45,016 nt of DNA from QNZT01 sp964651755. GTDB taxonomy: Bacteria; Campylobacterota; Campylobacteria; Campylobacterales; QNZT01. A program made the translations under genes and the position numbers. The DNA lies in the NCBI GenBank assembly GCA_964651755.1, contig CAZYZD010000008.1, forward strand, positions 1 to 45,016, read 5' to 3'. Below, one piece after another: positions 35,558 through 44,835 of this stretch; the first letter of the stretch is position 1; each line of letters opens with the position of its first letter. The notes under the pieces were generated by a model, which worked only from the letters and a program-made list of their open reading frames with translations, was not told the origin of the DNA and did no database searches.

Positions 35558-36285
35558 CCGGAAGGTTCAGTGCGGTTTGAAAGCACCTGTGCCAATAACG
35601 CATTGCGGTTTTCAAAAAGTGTTGTTGCCTCAAAAAGTTCTGTATCAGTCGGATTTTTCAAACCATAAATCTGGTTAAACTGATCCAGAATCGAGGTAAA
35701 GTTATTATCATCTGACTGAAAAAAGAGACGGTTAAGCTGCAAAGAGAGTTTGCCAAGCTGCTGTTGTTCCTCATCGTCCAATGCCGTAACAAAAAGCGTT
35801 GAAAAATTGCTATTTCCCAGTCTGCTGAAAATATCTGTCTCATTTTGACTGCTGTTACTGTACCCCAGCAAATTGTTTACCGCCTGAGAAATGACATACT
35901 CATTCAGTGCTGTTTCAATTTCGGGAAATCTCTTTTCCTCTCCCTCTTGTATATATTTTTTGACATAGTCGCTGAAATAGCCGTACAACGACTCATAACT
36001 TTGTGTCCCACCTGTTGGCAAAAGCAGCTGCAGCTTCTTCTGAAGCGACGCTAACTCCTCCTGCTGTTCACCGTTCAAAGATGCGGGAAGTCCAAAAGTT
36101 GTATCGAAGAAACTGTCTGTCTCATAGATAGAAAAAAGATTTTTTGCATCCGAAGAGAAGTTGACACTGTCTGCACTCCCTTTTTGGAGAACCTCCGCCA
36201 GCTGCTGCGGCTTGATACGTGACGATAACGCCTGTAGATTTTGTGTGCTGACAATCTGTGAAATTGAATCTGTAAATAGTCCCAT
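35521..36285 (-). CDS. conserved-looking unknown protein
   Basis: A 254-residue soluble protein with no signal peptide, membrane span or motif I recognise. It is rich in Gln, Ser, Leu and Phe and looks mostly helical. Two similar-looking stretches, GEQQEELASLQKKLQLLL and DEEQQQLGKLSLQLNRLFF, occur about 110 residues apart, each preceded by an FF or LF-rich segment, which suggests an internal duplication. The ATG at 36285 has AGGAG six bases upstream; an earlier in-frame start at 36312 is less likely. It overlaps the HIT gene tail to tail. Confidence 0.65.
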   Translation of the reverse strand: MGLFTDSISQIVSTQNLQALSSRIKPQQLAEVLQKGSADSVNFSSDAKNLFSIYETDSFFDTTFGLPASLNGEQQEELASLQKKLQLLLPTGGTQSYESLYGYFSDYVKKYIQEGEEKRFPEIETALNEYVISQAVNNLLGYSNSSQNETDIFSRLGNSNFSTLFVTALDDEEQQQLGKLSLQLNRLFFQSDDNNFTSILDQFNQIYGLKNPTDTELFEATTLFENRNALLAQVLSNRTEPSGYSAFFAASSAI

Positions 36286-36354
36286 ACCCTGCTCCTGCTG
36301 ACATGATACCATATTTTACACTGGTCTAAAAAATTTTATCATATAGTATCACGA

Positions 36355-36912
36355 CTATCTACTTGCCTCCCATTCCCAACGAAGAAGAGAGTAGATGTTG
36401 GCATCCATCTTTACGCCATTGACTAAAATATCTTCCCGAAACACCCCTTCATGTACAAATCCGAGTTTCTGCGGGATATTGCAGCTTCTCTCATTTGTTG
36501 TCGCACACCGGATATAGATTTTGTTGCACGCATAGTAACCAAATCCTATCTCAAGCATTTTGGAAATCGCCCGTCGCATAATCCCCCTCTTATGATATGC
36601 ACTATCCAACCAGTACCCCAGTTCTCCCTTTGCCGTATCGTTTGGCTTGTTTTTCAGGTTCAGCAGTGCCACATTTCCGACAAGCACACCTTTGTAAAAG
36701 ATCACACAGGTAACTTCTGACAAATCAGCATACTTCTGCATCGCAGAGCGGATAAAAGCCCTGGTATCCTCCACACTTTTACTGTTTTCTATCCAGACCA
36801 GCCACTTTGAAAAAAGTTCCCTGTTACGATCAACAATCTCAAAAACAGCATCGGCATGAGAAGGGTGTATAAGCTCCACAGAGACCTCATCATCTACTTT
36901 AATCCCAAACAT
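36355..36912 (-). CDS. GNAT acetyltransferase, RimJ/RimL type
   Basis: A 185-residue N-acetyltransferase of the ribosomal-protein-Ser/Ala type. Visible are the N-terminal VSVELIHPSHADAVFEIVDRN, the FSKWLVWIENSKS segment, GNVALLNL, the beta-strand ELGYWLDSAYHKRGIMRRA with the acetyl-CoA pyrophosphate-binding (R/Q)-G-x-(M/G) loop, and NIPQKLGFVHEGVFRED. The substrate cannot be told from sequence. It overlaps the upstream ketopantoate-reductase-like gene by 14 bases. Confidence 0.9.
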   Translation of the reverse strand: MFGIKVDDEVSVELIHPSHADAVFEIVDRNRELFSKWLVWIENSKSVEDTRAFIRSAMQKYADLSEVTCVIFYKGVLVGNVALLNLKNKPNDTAKGELGYWLDSAYHKRGIMRRAISKMLEIGFGYYACNKIYIRCATTNERSCNIPQKLGFVHEGVFREDILVNGVKMDANIYSLLRWEWEASR

Positions 36913-37810
36913 CTTCAGCCTTTAACTTCTCATAACACTTCTGCATCAACGCCGCTTCCAGACCGGCGCGTTCTGCTTCATGAACAATATAACCGCTCAA
37001 ACTCTCCAGCTCTGTCCTCTTTCCGGCTTCAAAATCCAGCTGCATCGAAGTTTTGGAACCCTTCGGCAGATTTTCCGCCTGTTTGATCACTTTTGCTATA
37101 TCTTTTTCCTCTATCGGTATACCTTTGGCATTTGCCACGCTTTTGATCTCTGTCAGAAGCTGATCGACTTCATCCCGATATTTGGCAAATACAACATCCA
37201 TAGGCTCTTTATGGTAAGCGGTCAGGGTGGCAAAAGTTGCGATGAAAAGATACTTCTTCCAGCAATCATATGCTGCATCTTTGCTGAGTTTGGCTTTCAA
37301 CTGACTCTCCTGTAAAACCTCTGCCAAAACTTCCATCTTCGGCACAATCTCCTCTGCTCCGAAAACAAGATAAAAGAGCGGAGACTTTTTACGGATAACC
37401 CCCGGACGCTCGATATGTGAGATAATATAAACACACCCCTCGCAGATGATTCCCGTTGCAAGATAGCCGGCTATCACCTCCCGGTGCCCTACTCCGTTTG
37501 CAAGCGGGATAATCAACGTTTCCGCATCGATATGTGCAGAAACCAATGCACATGCACTTTGAAAATCATAGCTTTTGACTGTCAGGAAAACAACATCAAA
37601 AACCTCCTCCTTTTCAGGCGGATCAGTATCGGGATACACAGTAAACTCTTCCTCCGCATCCAGCACTTTCAACCCCTCTTTTCGGATCATCTCAAGGTGT
37701 TTTCCCCTGGCTAACAGTTTCACATCGGCTTTTCCGTGCCGCGTCAGTTTCGCAGCCAGATAACCACCTACCCCGCCGCCGCCGACTACGGCTATTTTCA
37801 ACTTTTTCAT
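36899..37810 (-). CDS. ketopantoate reductase family protein (PanE/ApbA)
   Basis: A 303-residue NADPH-dependent reductase. The N-terminal Rossmann fold has IAVVGGGGVGGYLAAKLTRHG with the dinucleotide glycines; FDVVFLTVKSYD supplies the family's catalytic Lys, LANGVGHREVI the conserved Asn, and the C-terminal domain shows KYLFIATFATLTAYH and the SMQLDFEAGKRTELESLSG signature. True PanE makes pantoate for coenzyme A, but the family also has other 2-oxoacid reductases, so I leave the symbol empty. Follows the thioesterase gene by 3 bases. Confidence 0.88.
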   Translation of the reverse strand: MKKLKIAVVGGGGVGGYLAAKLTRHGKADVKLLARGKHLEMIRKEGLKVLDAEEEFTVYPDTDPPEKEEVFDVVFLTVKSYDFQSACALVSAHIDAETLIIPLANGVGHREVIAGYLATGIICEGCVYIISHIERPGVIRKKSPLFYLVFGAEEIVPKMEVLAEVLQESQLKAKLSKDAAYDCWKKYLFIATFATLTAYHKEPMDVVFAKYRDEVDQLLTEIKSVANAKGIPIEEKDIAKVIKQAENLPKGSKTSMQLDFEAGKRTELESLSGYIVHEAERAGLEAALMQKCYEKLKAEDVWD

Positions 37811-37813
37811 ACT

Positions 37814-38200
37814 TCAAATACTCAGTACATGCTCTTTAAGGACAACTGTGTAAAAAATTCCTTTAAAAACATCTGTCTGCTCGACATTGCCTGTAACCTC
37901 AACAACATACTTGTTCTTTTCATGAGAGATTACACTCGCTTCAAATACCACAATCTCCCCTGCTCTCACCGGTGCCAGAAATTTCGATTCACTCTTTGCC
38001 AGTACAACATTGGGATCGTTCACCGCTGCCATCGCCGCAAAATCCGCTGCACTGAAACAAAAACCGCCGTGCACCAACCCCTCTTCATCAGCACGCATGA
38101 GATCGGTGGTTTTGAGTTCGACTTTGGCATACCCCTCTTCCAAAAGCACCACTTCACCGCTTAAACTATGATCTATTTTCAAATGTGTTTTCAGTTCCAT
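37814..38200 (-). CDS. hotdog-fold thioesterase (PaaI-like)
   Basis: A 128-residue protein of the 4HBT/PaaI hotdog family, likely an acyl-CoA thioesterase. LVHGGFCFSAADFAAMAAVND is the hot-dog helix with the conserved HGG, and KSESKFLAPVRAGEIVVFEASV is the matching strand region. The frame opens at a TTG at 38218, but the ATG at 38200 has a GGAGG five bases upstream. It leads the thioesterase-reductase-acetyltransferase string. The HGG motif and the FAPFL-type strand (here KFLAPV) fit also FapR-like or YbgC-like families. Confidence 0.82.
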   Translation of the reverse strand: MELKTHLKIDHSLSGEVVLLEEGYAKVELKTTDLMRADEEGLVHGGFCFSAADFAAMAAVNDPNVVLAKSESKFLAPVRAGEIVVFEASVISHEKNKYVVEVTGNVEQTDVFKGIFYTVVLKEHVLSI

Positions 38201-38390
38201 CATATCCTCCTTTTTCAATCACTATTATATCACGCTTGCTCTTTTCAGCATATTTCTTGAAAGCTATTTAATTATTAATAGTAATAGAAAAATCCTACTA
38301 TTTTCCAAAGGGGTTCTTTTGTATTTTAATATAGTAATATACAATATCGTTTTGCCGATATATAAAGTATTATCAGGAGTTTCTATTAGC

Positions 38391-39512
38391 ATGAACAAAA
38401 CAACAATATATACAATATTTCTTTTTTCAGGACTCTTTTTCCTCCTTTTTGGTTGTGAAAACAGCAGAACGTCTACGTCAGTACAGAACCTTCATTTTGG
38501 CAAACTTTTACCGCCACCGGAAAATAAAATCTACTTCGGTGCCTATGCTGACTTCGGTGATGCAGAAGATGGTGTCACACTTGCCAAAATCACAGACTTT
38601 GAAAACCTCGCAAAAAAGAAAATTGCCTGGGCTTATTTCTCCAACCAGTGGGCAGGAGGCATACACTACCCAAAAGAGCAAATACACCTTGTCTACAGTG
38701 CAGGCAAAATTCCTTTTATCCGTTTGATCCCCCGAATCGACAACGGATCAAATGAAGATCATGAAGACCCTGTCTATAAGATGCAGCGTTTTATCGACGG
38801 TGCTTTTGATGATGAACTAAGAGCGTGGGCAAGAGCGGCAAAAGAAGACACCATTCCCCTGCTTCTGGACTTCGCCCCCGAGATGACAGGATTCTGGATG
38901 CCATGGAGCGGGCTTAACTGCGGAGCCGGTACCACAGACGGCTATGGCGATCCCGACTATCCTGATGGACCGGAACGCTATCGTGATGCCTACAGACATG
39001 TCATCGACATCTTCCGAAGCGAAAATGTACAAAATGTCACCTGGTTTTTCCACCCCGACATTCAGCGTCTCCCGGATGAAGAGTGGAACAGCGCAAAATA
39101 CTACTATCCCGGCGACGACTATATAGACTGGATAGGACTAAGCATCTACGGTGTACAATTTCAGGATGAAGCGTGGATCTATTTTTCCGATTCTTTACAA
39201 CAGTATGGAAAACTTATTCAGGAGATTACCAATGCAAATAAACCTATTGCCGTACTGGAGTTTGGTGTAACCGACGGACGCAGCGACGGTACGAAGACAG
39301 CATGGTTTGAAGATGCCTTTGCCAACATCATCGACAATCCCTATTTCAAAATCAGCGCTATCTCCTACTGGCAGGAAAGCTGGGTCAATCCGGACGGTAC
39401 AAAGACAACTATCAAAATAGACTCTTCTCCGGAAAGCCTTTCAACATTTAGAAGATTGATAAAAAACGATATATTTATCTCAAACTGTACCTTTGAAACA
39501 TTAAAGGAATAA
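38391..39512 (+). CDS. lipoprotein with glycoside hydrolase family 26-like domain
   Basis: A 373-residue exported lipoprotein: hydrophobic leader and lipobox LFGC (Cys22), then a TIM-barrel-like enzyme. IAWAYFSNQWAGGIHYP and KIPFIRLIPR are early strands; LLLDFAPEMTGFWMPWSG resembles the acid/base segment (HE-x-NG-x-W) of GH26 mannanases and related glucanases, with Glu in the acid position, and IAVLEFGVTDG resembles the nucleophile segment (E-F-G). DWIGLSIYG is the strand before it. The substrate is unknown. The start is set at the ATG that gives the lipoprotein signal; the AGGAG is rather far (11 bases). Confidence 0.75.
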   Translation: MNKTTIYTIFLFSGLFFLLFGCENSRTSTSVQNLHFGKLLPPPENKIYFGAYADFGDAEDGVTLAKITDFENLAKKKIAWAYFSNQWAGGIHYPKEQIHLVYSAGKIPFIRLIPRIDNGSNEDHEDPVYKMQRFIDGAFDDELRAWARAAKEDTIPLLLDFAPEMTGFWMPWSGLNCGAGTTDGYGDPDYPDGPERYRDAYRHVIDIFRSENVQNVTWFFHPDIQRLPDEEWNSAKYYYPGDDYIDWIGLSIYGVQFQDEAWIYFSDSLQQYGKLIQEITNANKPIAVLEFGVTDGRSDGTKTAWFEDAFANIIDNPYFKISAISYWQESWVNPDGTKTTIKIDSSPESLSTFRRLIKNDIFISNCTFETLKE

Positions 39513-39519
39513 AACCGGC

Positions 39520-39538
39520 AAAGCCAATCGGCTTTTTA
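39520..39538 (+). terminator. terminator after the GH26-like gene
   Basis: A 6-bp stem AAAGCC/GGCTTT (39520-39525, 39530-39535) with loop AATC followed by a T run, eight bases after the stop. Confidence 0.65.
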
Positions 39539-39622
39539 AAATTTAAACACTTCATAGATAAATTTAGGATAGAATTGGTAAAACAAAATTCTATTTTAAA
39601 TTTAAATTTGGATAGCCGCAAC

Positions 39623-40411
39623 ATGAAAAATAGTAAAAAATTAGTAAGTCTCTTCCTTGCAATCATTTTTACTATAAATTTGTACTCCGACCAGATAGAT
39701 GAAAATAAAAAAATACTCTATACAAATCTTATTGGGAGTGCAACTATCATCACGTGGGGTATCTTGAACTGGGACTATGGCAAACGCGCTATGCACACAT
39801 CAAGTGAAGGTTGGTTCGGGGAAAATACTAAATATGGCGGTGCCGATAAACTGGGACACTTTTATACTACTTTCGCCCTTTCGCACTATTTTTCCTATCT
39901 TTACAAAAGTTTTGGTTTTGATGAGAACAAAGCCATCAGAGAAGGCGCTATATCTTCACTTATTTTCAATACTGTCATGGAAGTTGGAGACTCTTTCAGT
40001 GATTATGGTTTTTCGTATGAAGATTGTATCATGAACCTTTTAGGAGCATATGCAGGATATTATCTGCTGCAACATCCACATGTTCATGATATTGTCGATA
40101 TCAGAATCGAATATAAGCCAACAGAAAAAATCAGACATGGCGATAGTTACGATATTTTAACCGATTACAACGGTATGAAATTTTTAACAGCCATAAAATT
40201 TAACGCAATTGAAACCTTCAAAGATACATTTATGAAATATTTTGAGTTTCATGTAGGGTACTATACCCGAAAAGAGAGTGGCGCAGTCGAAAGAACTCCT
40301 TATGTTGCGATCGGAATCAACCTGTCACACCTTTTACAACCTGTAAGCAAAAAAGCAAGTAACTTTTTGCATTATTATCAAATACCGTATAGTTACCTGC
40401 CTTTTGAATAG
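39623..40411 (+). CDS. DUF2279 / YfiM-like exported protein
   Basis: A 262-residue protein with a signal peptide (MKNSKKLVSLFLAIIFTINLYS) and the DUF2279/YfiM core: YGGADKLGHFYTTFALSHYFSYL, followed by GAISSLIFNTVMEVGDSFSDYGFS and a short Gly-rich helix (NLLGAYAGYYLL). These families are small outer-membrane or periplasmic proteins of unknown role; the His in DKLGHF and the later Glu and Asp are conserved. The C-terminal 110 residues add a beta-rich domain ending in YLPFE. The start is chosen for the signal peptide, although the ribosome-binding site is poor. It converges on the propeller gene (13-base gap). Confidence 0.72.
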   Translation: MKNSKKLVSLFLAIIFTINLYSDQIDENKKILYTNLIGSATIITWGILNWDYGKRAMHTSSEGWFGENTKYGGADKLGHFYTTFALSHYFSYLYKSFGFDENKAIREGAISSLIFNTVMEVGDSFSDYGFSYEDCIMNLLGAYAGYYLLQHPHVHDIVDIRIEYKPTEKIRHGDSYDILTDYNGMKFLTAIKFNAIETFKDTFMKYFEFHVGYYTRKESGAVERTPYVAIGINLSHLLQPVSKKASNFLHYYQIPYSYLPFE

Positions 40412-40424
40412 TATTGCATTTTTC

Positions 40425-41804
40425 TTATCTAAATGTTCCCATAGCCGGTTTTCCACCTACATATAGTGAATCAACAACTTCCATAAGATCCAAATCAACT
40501 TTTACAAAACGTGCCTCTTCTGTTAAAAACATATAAAAATATTTTGCATCTTCTGAAACAAAATACTCTGGATGCGCCTGAATCGTTGTTTTTCCAACTT
40601 CAGAATCAGGTAAATCACTAACTTCTATATTTTTGATAAAATGACTACATTTTGTATCGTACAGAGTTATAAATTTATCTTTATGGTTGATAGTAATCGC
40701 CAAATCTCTTTCAGGTACCATCATAGTATGCCCTGCACCTTTACCAGCAAGAAGCATACTTTTTACTTTCATCGTATCATAATCAACAACAAACATTACA
40801 CCCTCTTTTGAGCCAACATACAATAAAGTATCATTTGCCACAAAATCACCATGATGCGCACCCATCTGAGGAATAGAAACATCTTTATTTACCAGACAAA
40901 CTTTGGAACAGCGCTTCAAACCAACTCCCTCTTCAAATACAAGCTCCCTGACACTAGGATACTCCGTATCTGAACCTTCATTTATAAGATAATACCTATC
41001 CATTTTACCCATATAATTTTCTCTAGGTACCAAATGATGAGCAGTTGTTGAAGTGCATATTGTATTCAATTTTTTTGTTACCCACTCATTTTTTTCATTT
41101 TTACAAATTTTATAAGTAGTCAATCTCTTTCTAGCTCTATCTATAAGCACAAAATGGTTTTCATTCAACCAATAAGGATGCCCACAGGCATGTGTTCCAT
41201 TGGCTGAATCAACCGGCGCAGTAACGATATCATCTCCCACCACCGCAACAACCTGGTCTGTATATATATCTATGATACTAATCATAGGTTTATTCATACC
41301 CGACACAGCAACAAGTCCCAATTTTTCATTGAGTGCATCGGCACTTCTTGGAAAATGCTGCAATGTAATTGTCTTTGTAATATGCATACTTTCCGCATCA
41401 ATTACATCTATAGCATTGCTTCCTCTATTTGAGACATATAATTTAGGTACTATTTTAAGATTTGCTACAGTATATGTAATCTCATGTCCTGTATAGTTTT
41501 CCGACGCATATAGTTGCTCCATATTTTCAATATCAACTATGATTACTTTATTGTTTTCTTTGTCACCAAAAAAAGCTTTTACCGATTCTTCTGAAGTTGT
41601 ATTACCTTCAGAAGAAAGTTTTGGAGTTAAAGTTGTTGAATGTACGGTACTACTTTCTGAAAAAAGAGCCGATGGCTTAACCTGTACCGCTGATGTTTCT
41701 TGTTCAAGACTTTTATCTGATAGAGTATTTGAGCTTTTACCACATCCAGAAAGAAAAAGCATTGATAACAATATAGTTGAGGATAGAAAAAGATGTGTTT
41801 TCAT
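40425..41804 (-). CDS. beta-propeller lipoprotein rich in conserved-looking His
   Basis: A 459-residue lipoprotein (LFLSGC, Cys21) with a Ser/Thr-rich linker to about residue 75 and then a YncE/surface-layer type beta-propeller: blade strands such as NKVIIVDIENMEQLYASENY, KLYVSNRGSNAIDVIDAES, VAVVGDD and FVVDYDTMKVKSML repeat at regular distances. Several blades carry His in similar places: TGHEITY, HACGHPYW, TTAHHL, GAHHGDF, GAGHTMM and QAHPEYF. In NosZ and in haem-d1 propellers such His bind metal or haem; here this is only a suggestion. It lies alone, with an AT-rich gap upstream. Confidence 0.78.
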   Translation of the reverse strand: MKTHLFLSSTILLSMLFLSGCGKSSNTLSDKSLEQETSAVQVKPSALFSESSTVHSTTLTPKLSSEGNTTSEESVKAFFGDKENNKVIIVDIENMEQLYASENYTGHEITYTVANLKIVPKLYVSNRGSNAIDVIDAESMHITKTITLQHFPRSADALNEKLGLVAVSGMNKPMISIIDIYTDQVVAVVGDDIVTAPVDSANGTHACGHPYWLNENHFVLIDRARKRLTTYKICKNEKNEWVTKKLNTICTSTTAHHLVPRENYMGKMDRYYLINEGSDTEYPSVRELVFEEGVGLKRCSKVCLVNKDVSIPQMGAHHGDFVANDTLLYVGSKEGVMFVVDYDTMKVKSMLLAGKGAGHTMMVPERDLAITINHKDKFITLYDTKCSHFIKNIEVSDLPDSEVGKTTIQAHPEYFVSEDAKYFYMFLTEEARFVKVDLDLMEVVDSLYVGGKPAMGTFR

Positions 41805-42121
41805 TAGTTTGTCCTAGGATAGAAATTATAGTATGCGAATAATAATCCCGAGGAACTTAATTAATTATTAATTATTTTTGAAGAAATATAACTAGAATTA
41901 ATATGTAAAATTTTTTTCTTTTTTATTTATTTAGTATTAAAATCTATTTCTCAAAAAATTCAGCATATTTAAACTTTGATTATATCAATAAAATAAAGTA
42001 AAATATAATTTTTTTCTTCTTTTGTGTAAATATGAAACATTTTTATGCACGGGTGCTCTATATTAATAAAATATAACGCACTCTTTCGCTTTTATCCATT
42101 CTTCAACCAACTTATACCATA
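41805..42121. other. AT-rich intergenic region
   Basis: About 317 bases with no gene I can support. It is markedly richer in A and T than its flanks and holds poly-A/T tracts and a TTAATTAATTATTAATTA-like patch near 41859. It must carry the promoter of the propeller gene and probably one for the small ORF and metE. I found no recognisable riboswitch. Confidence 0.5.
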
Positions 42122-42148
42122 ATGCGAAAAATTTTTAAAAGGAAGGTC

Positions 42149-42490
42149 ATGAAGCACCCAAAAGGGTTTGGCAAACGCTACTTTTCACTTACAGCCATAC
42201 AAGCCTATGCCGTTGCACCCAAACTTCATGCCATCTCTTCCGCCTTCGTACTCTACCATACTTCCCATCATCCTGATGGCGAAGAGAAAGAAGAAGATCC
42301 GCCGCCGGAACTTCTGGAGGGTACTTCATGTACTCTCACACAAAAGCCCTGCCACTGTAACTGTTACTTTCGTGCACGCACCAAACTTCTTCTAAAACTG
42401 GTCAGGCGCATCCCAAAATGCAACTGCAAGTGCCGTTTTTTCAGCTTTCGCCGTACCGGTACGCACCCTCCTTCCACTTTATCTTTTTAA
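42149..42490 (+). CDS. possible small Cys-rich basic protein upstream of metE
   Basis: A 113-residue frame starting at an ATG with a strong AAGGAAGG upstream (an earlier in-frame ATG at 42122 lacks one). The middle is acidic and Pro-rich (HHPDGEEKEEDPPPELLEG); the C-terminal third is basic with Cys clusters PCHCNC and KCNCKC that could bind a metal. No family recognised. The codons look like those of neighbouring genes (many C- and T-ending), and the ribosome-binding site is good, but there is no other support; it might instead be an unusual metE leader. Confidence 0.5.
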   Translation: MKHPKGFGKRYFSLTAIQAYAVAPKLHAISSAFVLYHTSHHPDGEEKEEDPPPELLEGTSCTLTQKPCHCNCYFRARTKLLLKLVRRIPKCNCKCRFFSFRRTGTHPPSTLSF

Positions 42491-42549
42491 ACTCAACACA
42501 ATAAATCAGCACTAAAACAAGCATAAGAAAAAAAGATAAAGGATTAACT

Positions 42550-44829
42550 ATGTTTAAAAATTACACTATCGGATTTCCACGCATCGGTGAGCAACGTGAG
42601 CTTAAATTTGCCCTGGAAGCGTACTGGAGCGGCAAAGAGCCGTTTTCATATGTTCAGGATATCGCCACAGCACTCAAAATACGCCACTGGAACTACCAAA
42701 AATCAGCAGGAATCAATCTAGTCAGTGTCGGGGATTTTTCACTTTATGACAATATGCTCGACACCGCCGTCATGCTAGGGGCAATCCCAGCACGTTTTCG
42801 CGAAATCGAAGACAACACTGAACGTTACTTTGCAATGGCAAGAGGCGATAAAAACAAAGTCGCAATGGAGATGACCAAATGGTTCAATACAAACTACCAC
42901 TACATCGTCCCGGAACTCTCAAGCAGCGATACCTTTAGACTTGACAGCAGTAAAATCATTAATGACTACAAAGAGGCAAAAGCGCGGGGTTTCAATGCTA
43001 AAATCAATCTTATCGGTCCTATCACTTTTCTGGGACTCTCCAAAAAGATAGACCGCGGTGAAACCTATGAACTACTTGGCAAAATCCTTCCGCTCTACCA
43101 GGAACTTCTCACACAGATCGCCGAACTAGACAATGAGATAATCGTACAAATCGACGAGCCTATCTTTGTCACAGGTGTCGATACAGCGGTACTTGGACTT
43201 GTCAAAAGCAGTTATGATACTCTCGCAAATGTAAGCACAAAGATCAAAATCATCGTCACTACCTACTTCGAACACAGCAACGAAGCAACCAAAATCCTCG
43301 TACATACGCCCATTTACGGACTTGCTCTCGACTTTGTCTATGGTCACAAAAATATTGATATGCTTGAAACAATCGCCAAAAGCGGCAAAAAACTGATCGC
43401 AGGTATCGTCGACGGGCGTAATATCTGGATAAACAATATCCCAAAAAGCATCGACATACTTACCCAAATATCAACAATCGTACCAAAAAAGCATCTGGCT
43501 GTCAGCACTTCATGTTCTTTACTGCATGTACCATTCAGCCTCAAATACGAACAAAAAATGGATAAAGAGATCAAATCCTGGCTCAGTTATGCAGTCGAAA
43601 AGCTACATGAAGTCCAACTCATCTCCAAAATCTTCTTTGATGAACTGGAAAATCTCAACCCAAATGAAAAAGAAAAACTCGAAGAAAATATCACCATCAA
43701 TATCAACCGCAGTGAATCGCTGCGCATTCATGACAAAGCAGTTTTGGAACGTGTAGCAACACTCGATAAACTCGAACGCGAGATGCCATTTGAGAAGCGA
43801 ATCAAAATCCAACATGAAACATTAGCATATCAACCTCTGACAACCACTACAATCGGATCATTTCCACAGACACCCGAAGTCAGATCAGCACGACGACAAT
43901 ACAAAAACGGCGAAATTGACGAAACAACCTATAAAAAAGCGATGCAAAGCTACATCGATGAATGTATCAACTTTCAGGAGGAAATCGGACTGGAAGTACT
44001 AGTACACGGAGAACCCGAACGCAACGATATGGTTGAATATTTCGGTGAGCAACTCAAAGGATACGGTTTCAGCCAAAACGGATGGGTACAAAGCTACGGA
44101 AGCCGCTGTGTCAAACCTCCATTTATCTACGGTGATATCAGCCGCCCCAAACCAATGACCGTCGAGTGGATCACATACGCCCAAAACAAAACCGACAAAA
44201 TCGTCAAAGGAATGCTCACAGGTCCCGTTACCATCCTCAACTGGTCGTTCGTACGTGATGACAAACCGCGAAGTGAAGTGAGCAAACAGATCGCTGTTGC
44301 CATCAGTGACGAAGTAGACGACCTCCAAAAAGCGGGAATCAAAATCATCCAGGTCGATGAAGCCGCCTTCAAAGAGGGGTACCCGCTAAGAGCAGAAAAT
44401 ATCCCAGAGTATGAAAGCTGGGCAGTCAGAGACTTCAAAATCTGCGTCGCAAAAGCAAACCCCCAAACCCAAATCCACACCCATATGTGCTACAGCGAGT
44501 TCAACAACATCATACACACTATCGAAGCGATGGACGCCGATGTCATCTCCATAGAAACAGCCAGAAGCGGTAATGAACTGCTCAAAATTTTCAAAAAACA
44601 TGGTTACAAACAGGAGGTAGGACCAGGAGTCTACGACATCCACTCCCCAAGAATCCCCAGCGTTGAAGAGATTGTCGCCCAAATCCGCGCCCTCCTGGAA
44701 GTCCTGCCAAAAGAGCAACTCTGGATCAACCCCGACTGCGGACTCAAAACCCGCAAATGGGAAGAGGTAAAACCTAGCCTCAAAAATATGGTCGAAGCAG
44801 TCAGAATCGTGCGAAACTCTATCGATTAA
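42550..44829 (+). CDS. metE: cobalamin-independent methionine synthase
   Basis: Transfers the methyl group from 5-methyltetrahydrofolate (polyglutamate) to homocysteine. The 759-residue protein has both TIM barrels: N-terminal GFPRIGEQRELKFALEAYW, and C-terminal with TTTIGSFPQTPEVR, TGPVTILNWSFVRDD, IQVDEAAFKEGYPLR and the zinc ligands His and Cys in IHTHMCYSEF, Glu in ISIETARSG and Cys in NPDCGLKTR. A clear AAAGGA lies upstream of the ATG. No S-adenosylmethionine riboswitch was recognised in the 59-base gap to the small ORF. Confidence 0.97.
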   Translation: MFKNYTIGFPRIGEQRELKFALEAYWSGKEPFSYVQDIATALKIRHWNYQKSAGINLVSVGDFSLYDNMLDTAVMLGAIPARFREIEDNTERYFAMARGDKNKVAMEMTKWFNTNYHYIVPELSSSDTFRLDSSKIINDYKEAKARGFNAKINLIGPITFLGLSKKIDRGETYELLGKILPLYQELLTQIAELDNEIIVQIDEPIFVTGVDTAVLGLVKSSYDTLANVSTKIKIIVTTYFEHSNEATKILVHTPIYGLALDFVYGHKNIDMLETIAKSGKKLIAGIVDGRNIWINNIPKSIDILTQISTIVPKKHLAVSTSCSLLHVPFSLKYEQKMDKEIKSWLSYAVEKLHEVQLISKIFFDELENLNPNEKEKLEENITININRSESLRIHDKAVLERVATLDKLEREMPFEKRIKIQHETLAYQPLTTTTIGSFPQTPEVRSARRQYKNGEIDETTYKKAMQSYIDECINFQEEIGLEVLVHGEPERNDMVEYFGEQLKGYGFSQNGWVQSYGSRCVKPPFIYGDISRPKPMTVEWITYAQNKTDKIVKGMLTGPVTILNWSFVRDDKPRSEVSKQIAVAISDEVDDLQKAGIKIIQVDEAAFKEGYPLRAENIPEYESWAVRDFKICVAKANPQTQIHTHMCYSEFNNIIHTIEAMDADVISIETARSGNELLKIFKKHGYKQEVGPGVYDIHSPRIPSVEEIVAQIRALLEVLPKEQLWINPDCGLKTRKWEEVKPSLKNMVEAVRIVRNSID

Positions 44830-44835
44830 ACTACC

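Noticed and set aside
42168..42395. Alternative 75-codon frame overlapping the Cys-rich ORF
   Set aside because: It has no ribosome-binding site and an unlikely composition; the other frame has a strong ribosome-binding site and more natural codon use.
42491..42549. SAM or cobalamin riboswitch before metE
   Set aside because: The gap is only 59 bases and shows none of the conserved motifs of these riboswitches.
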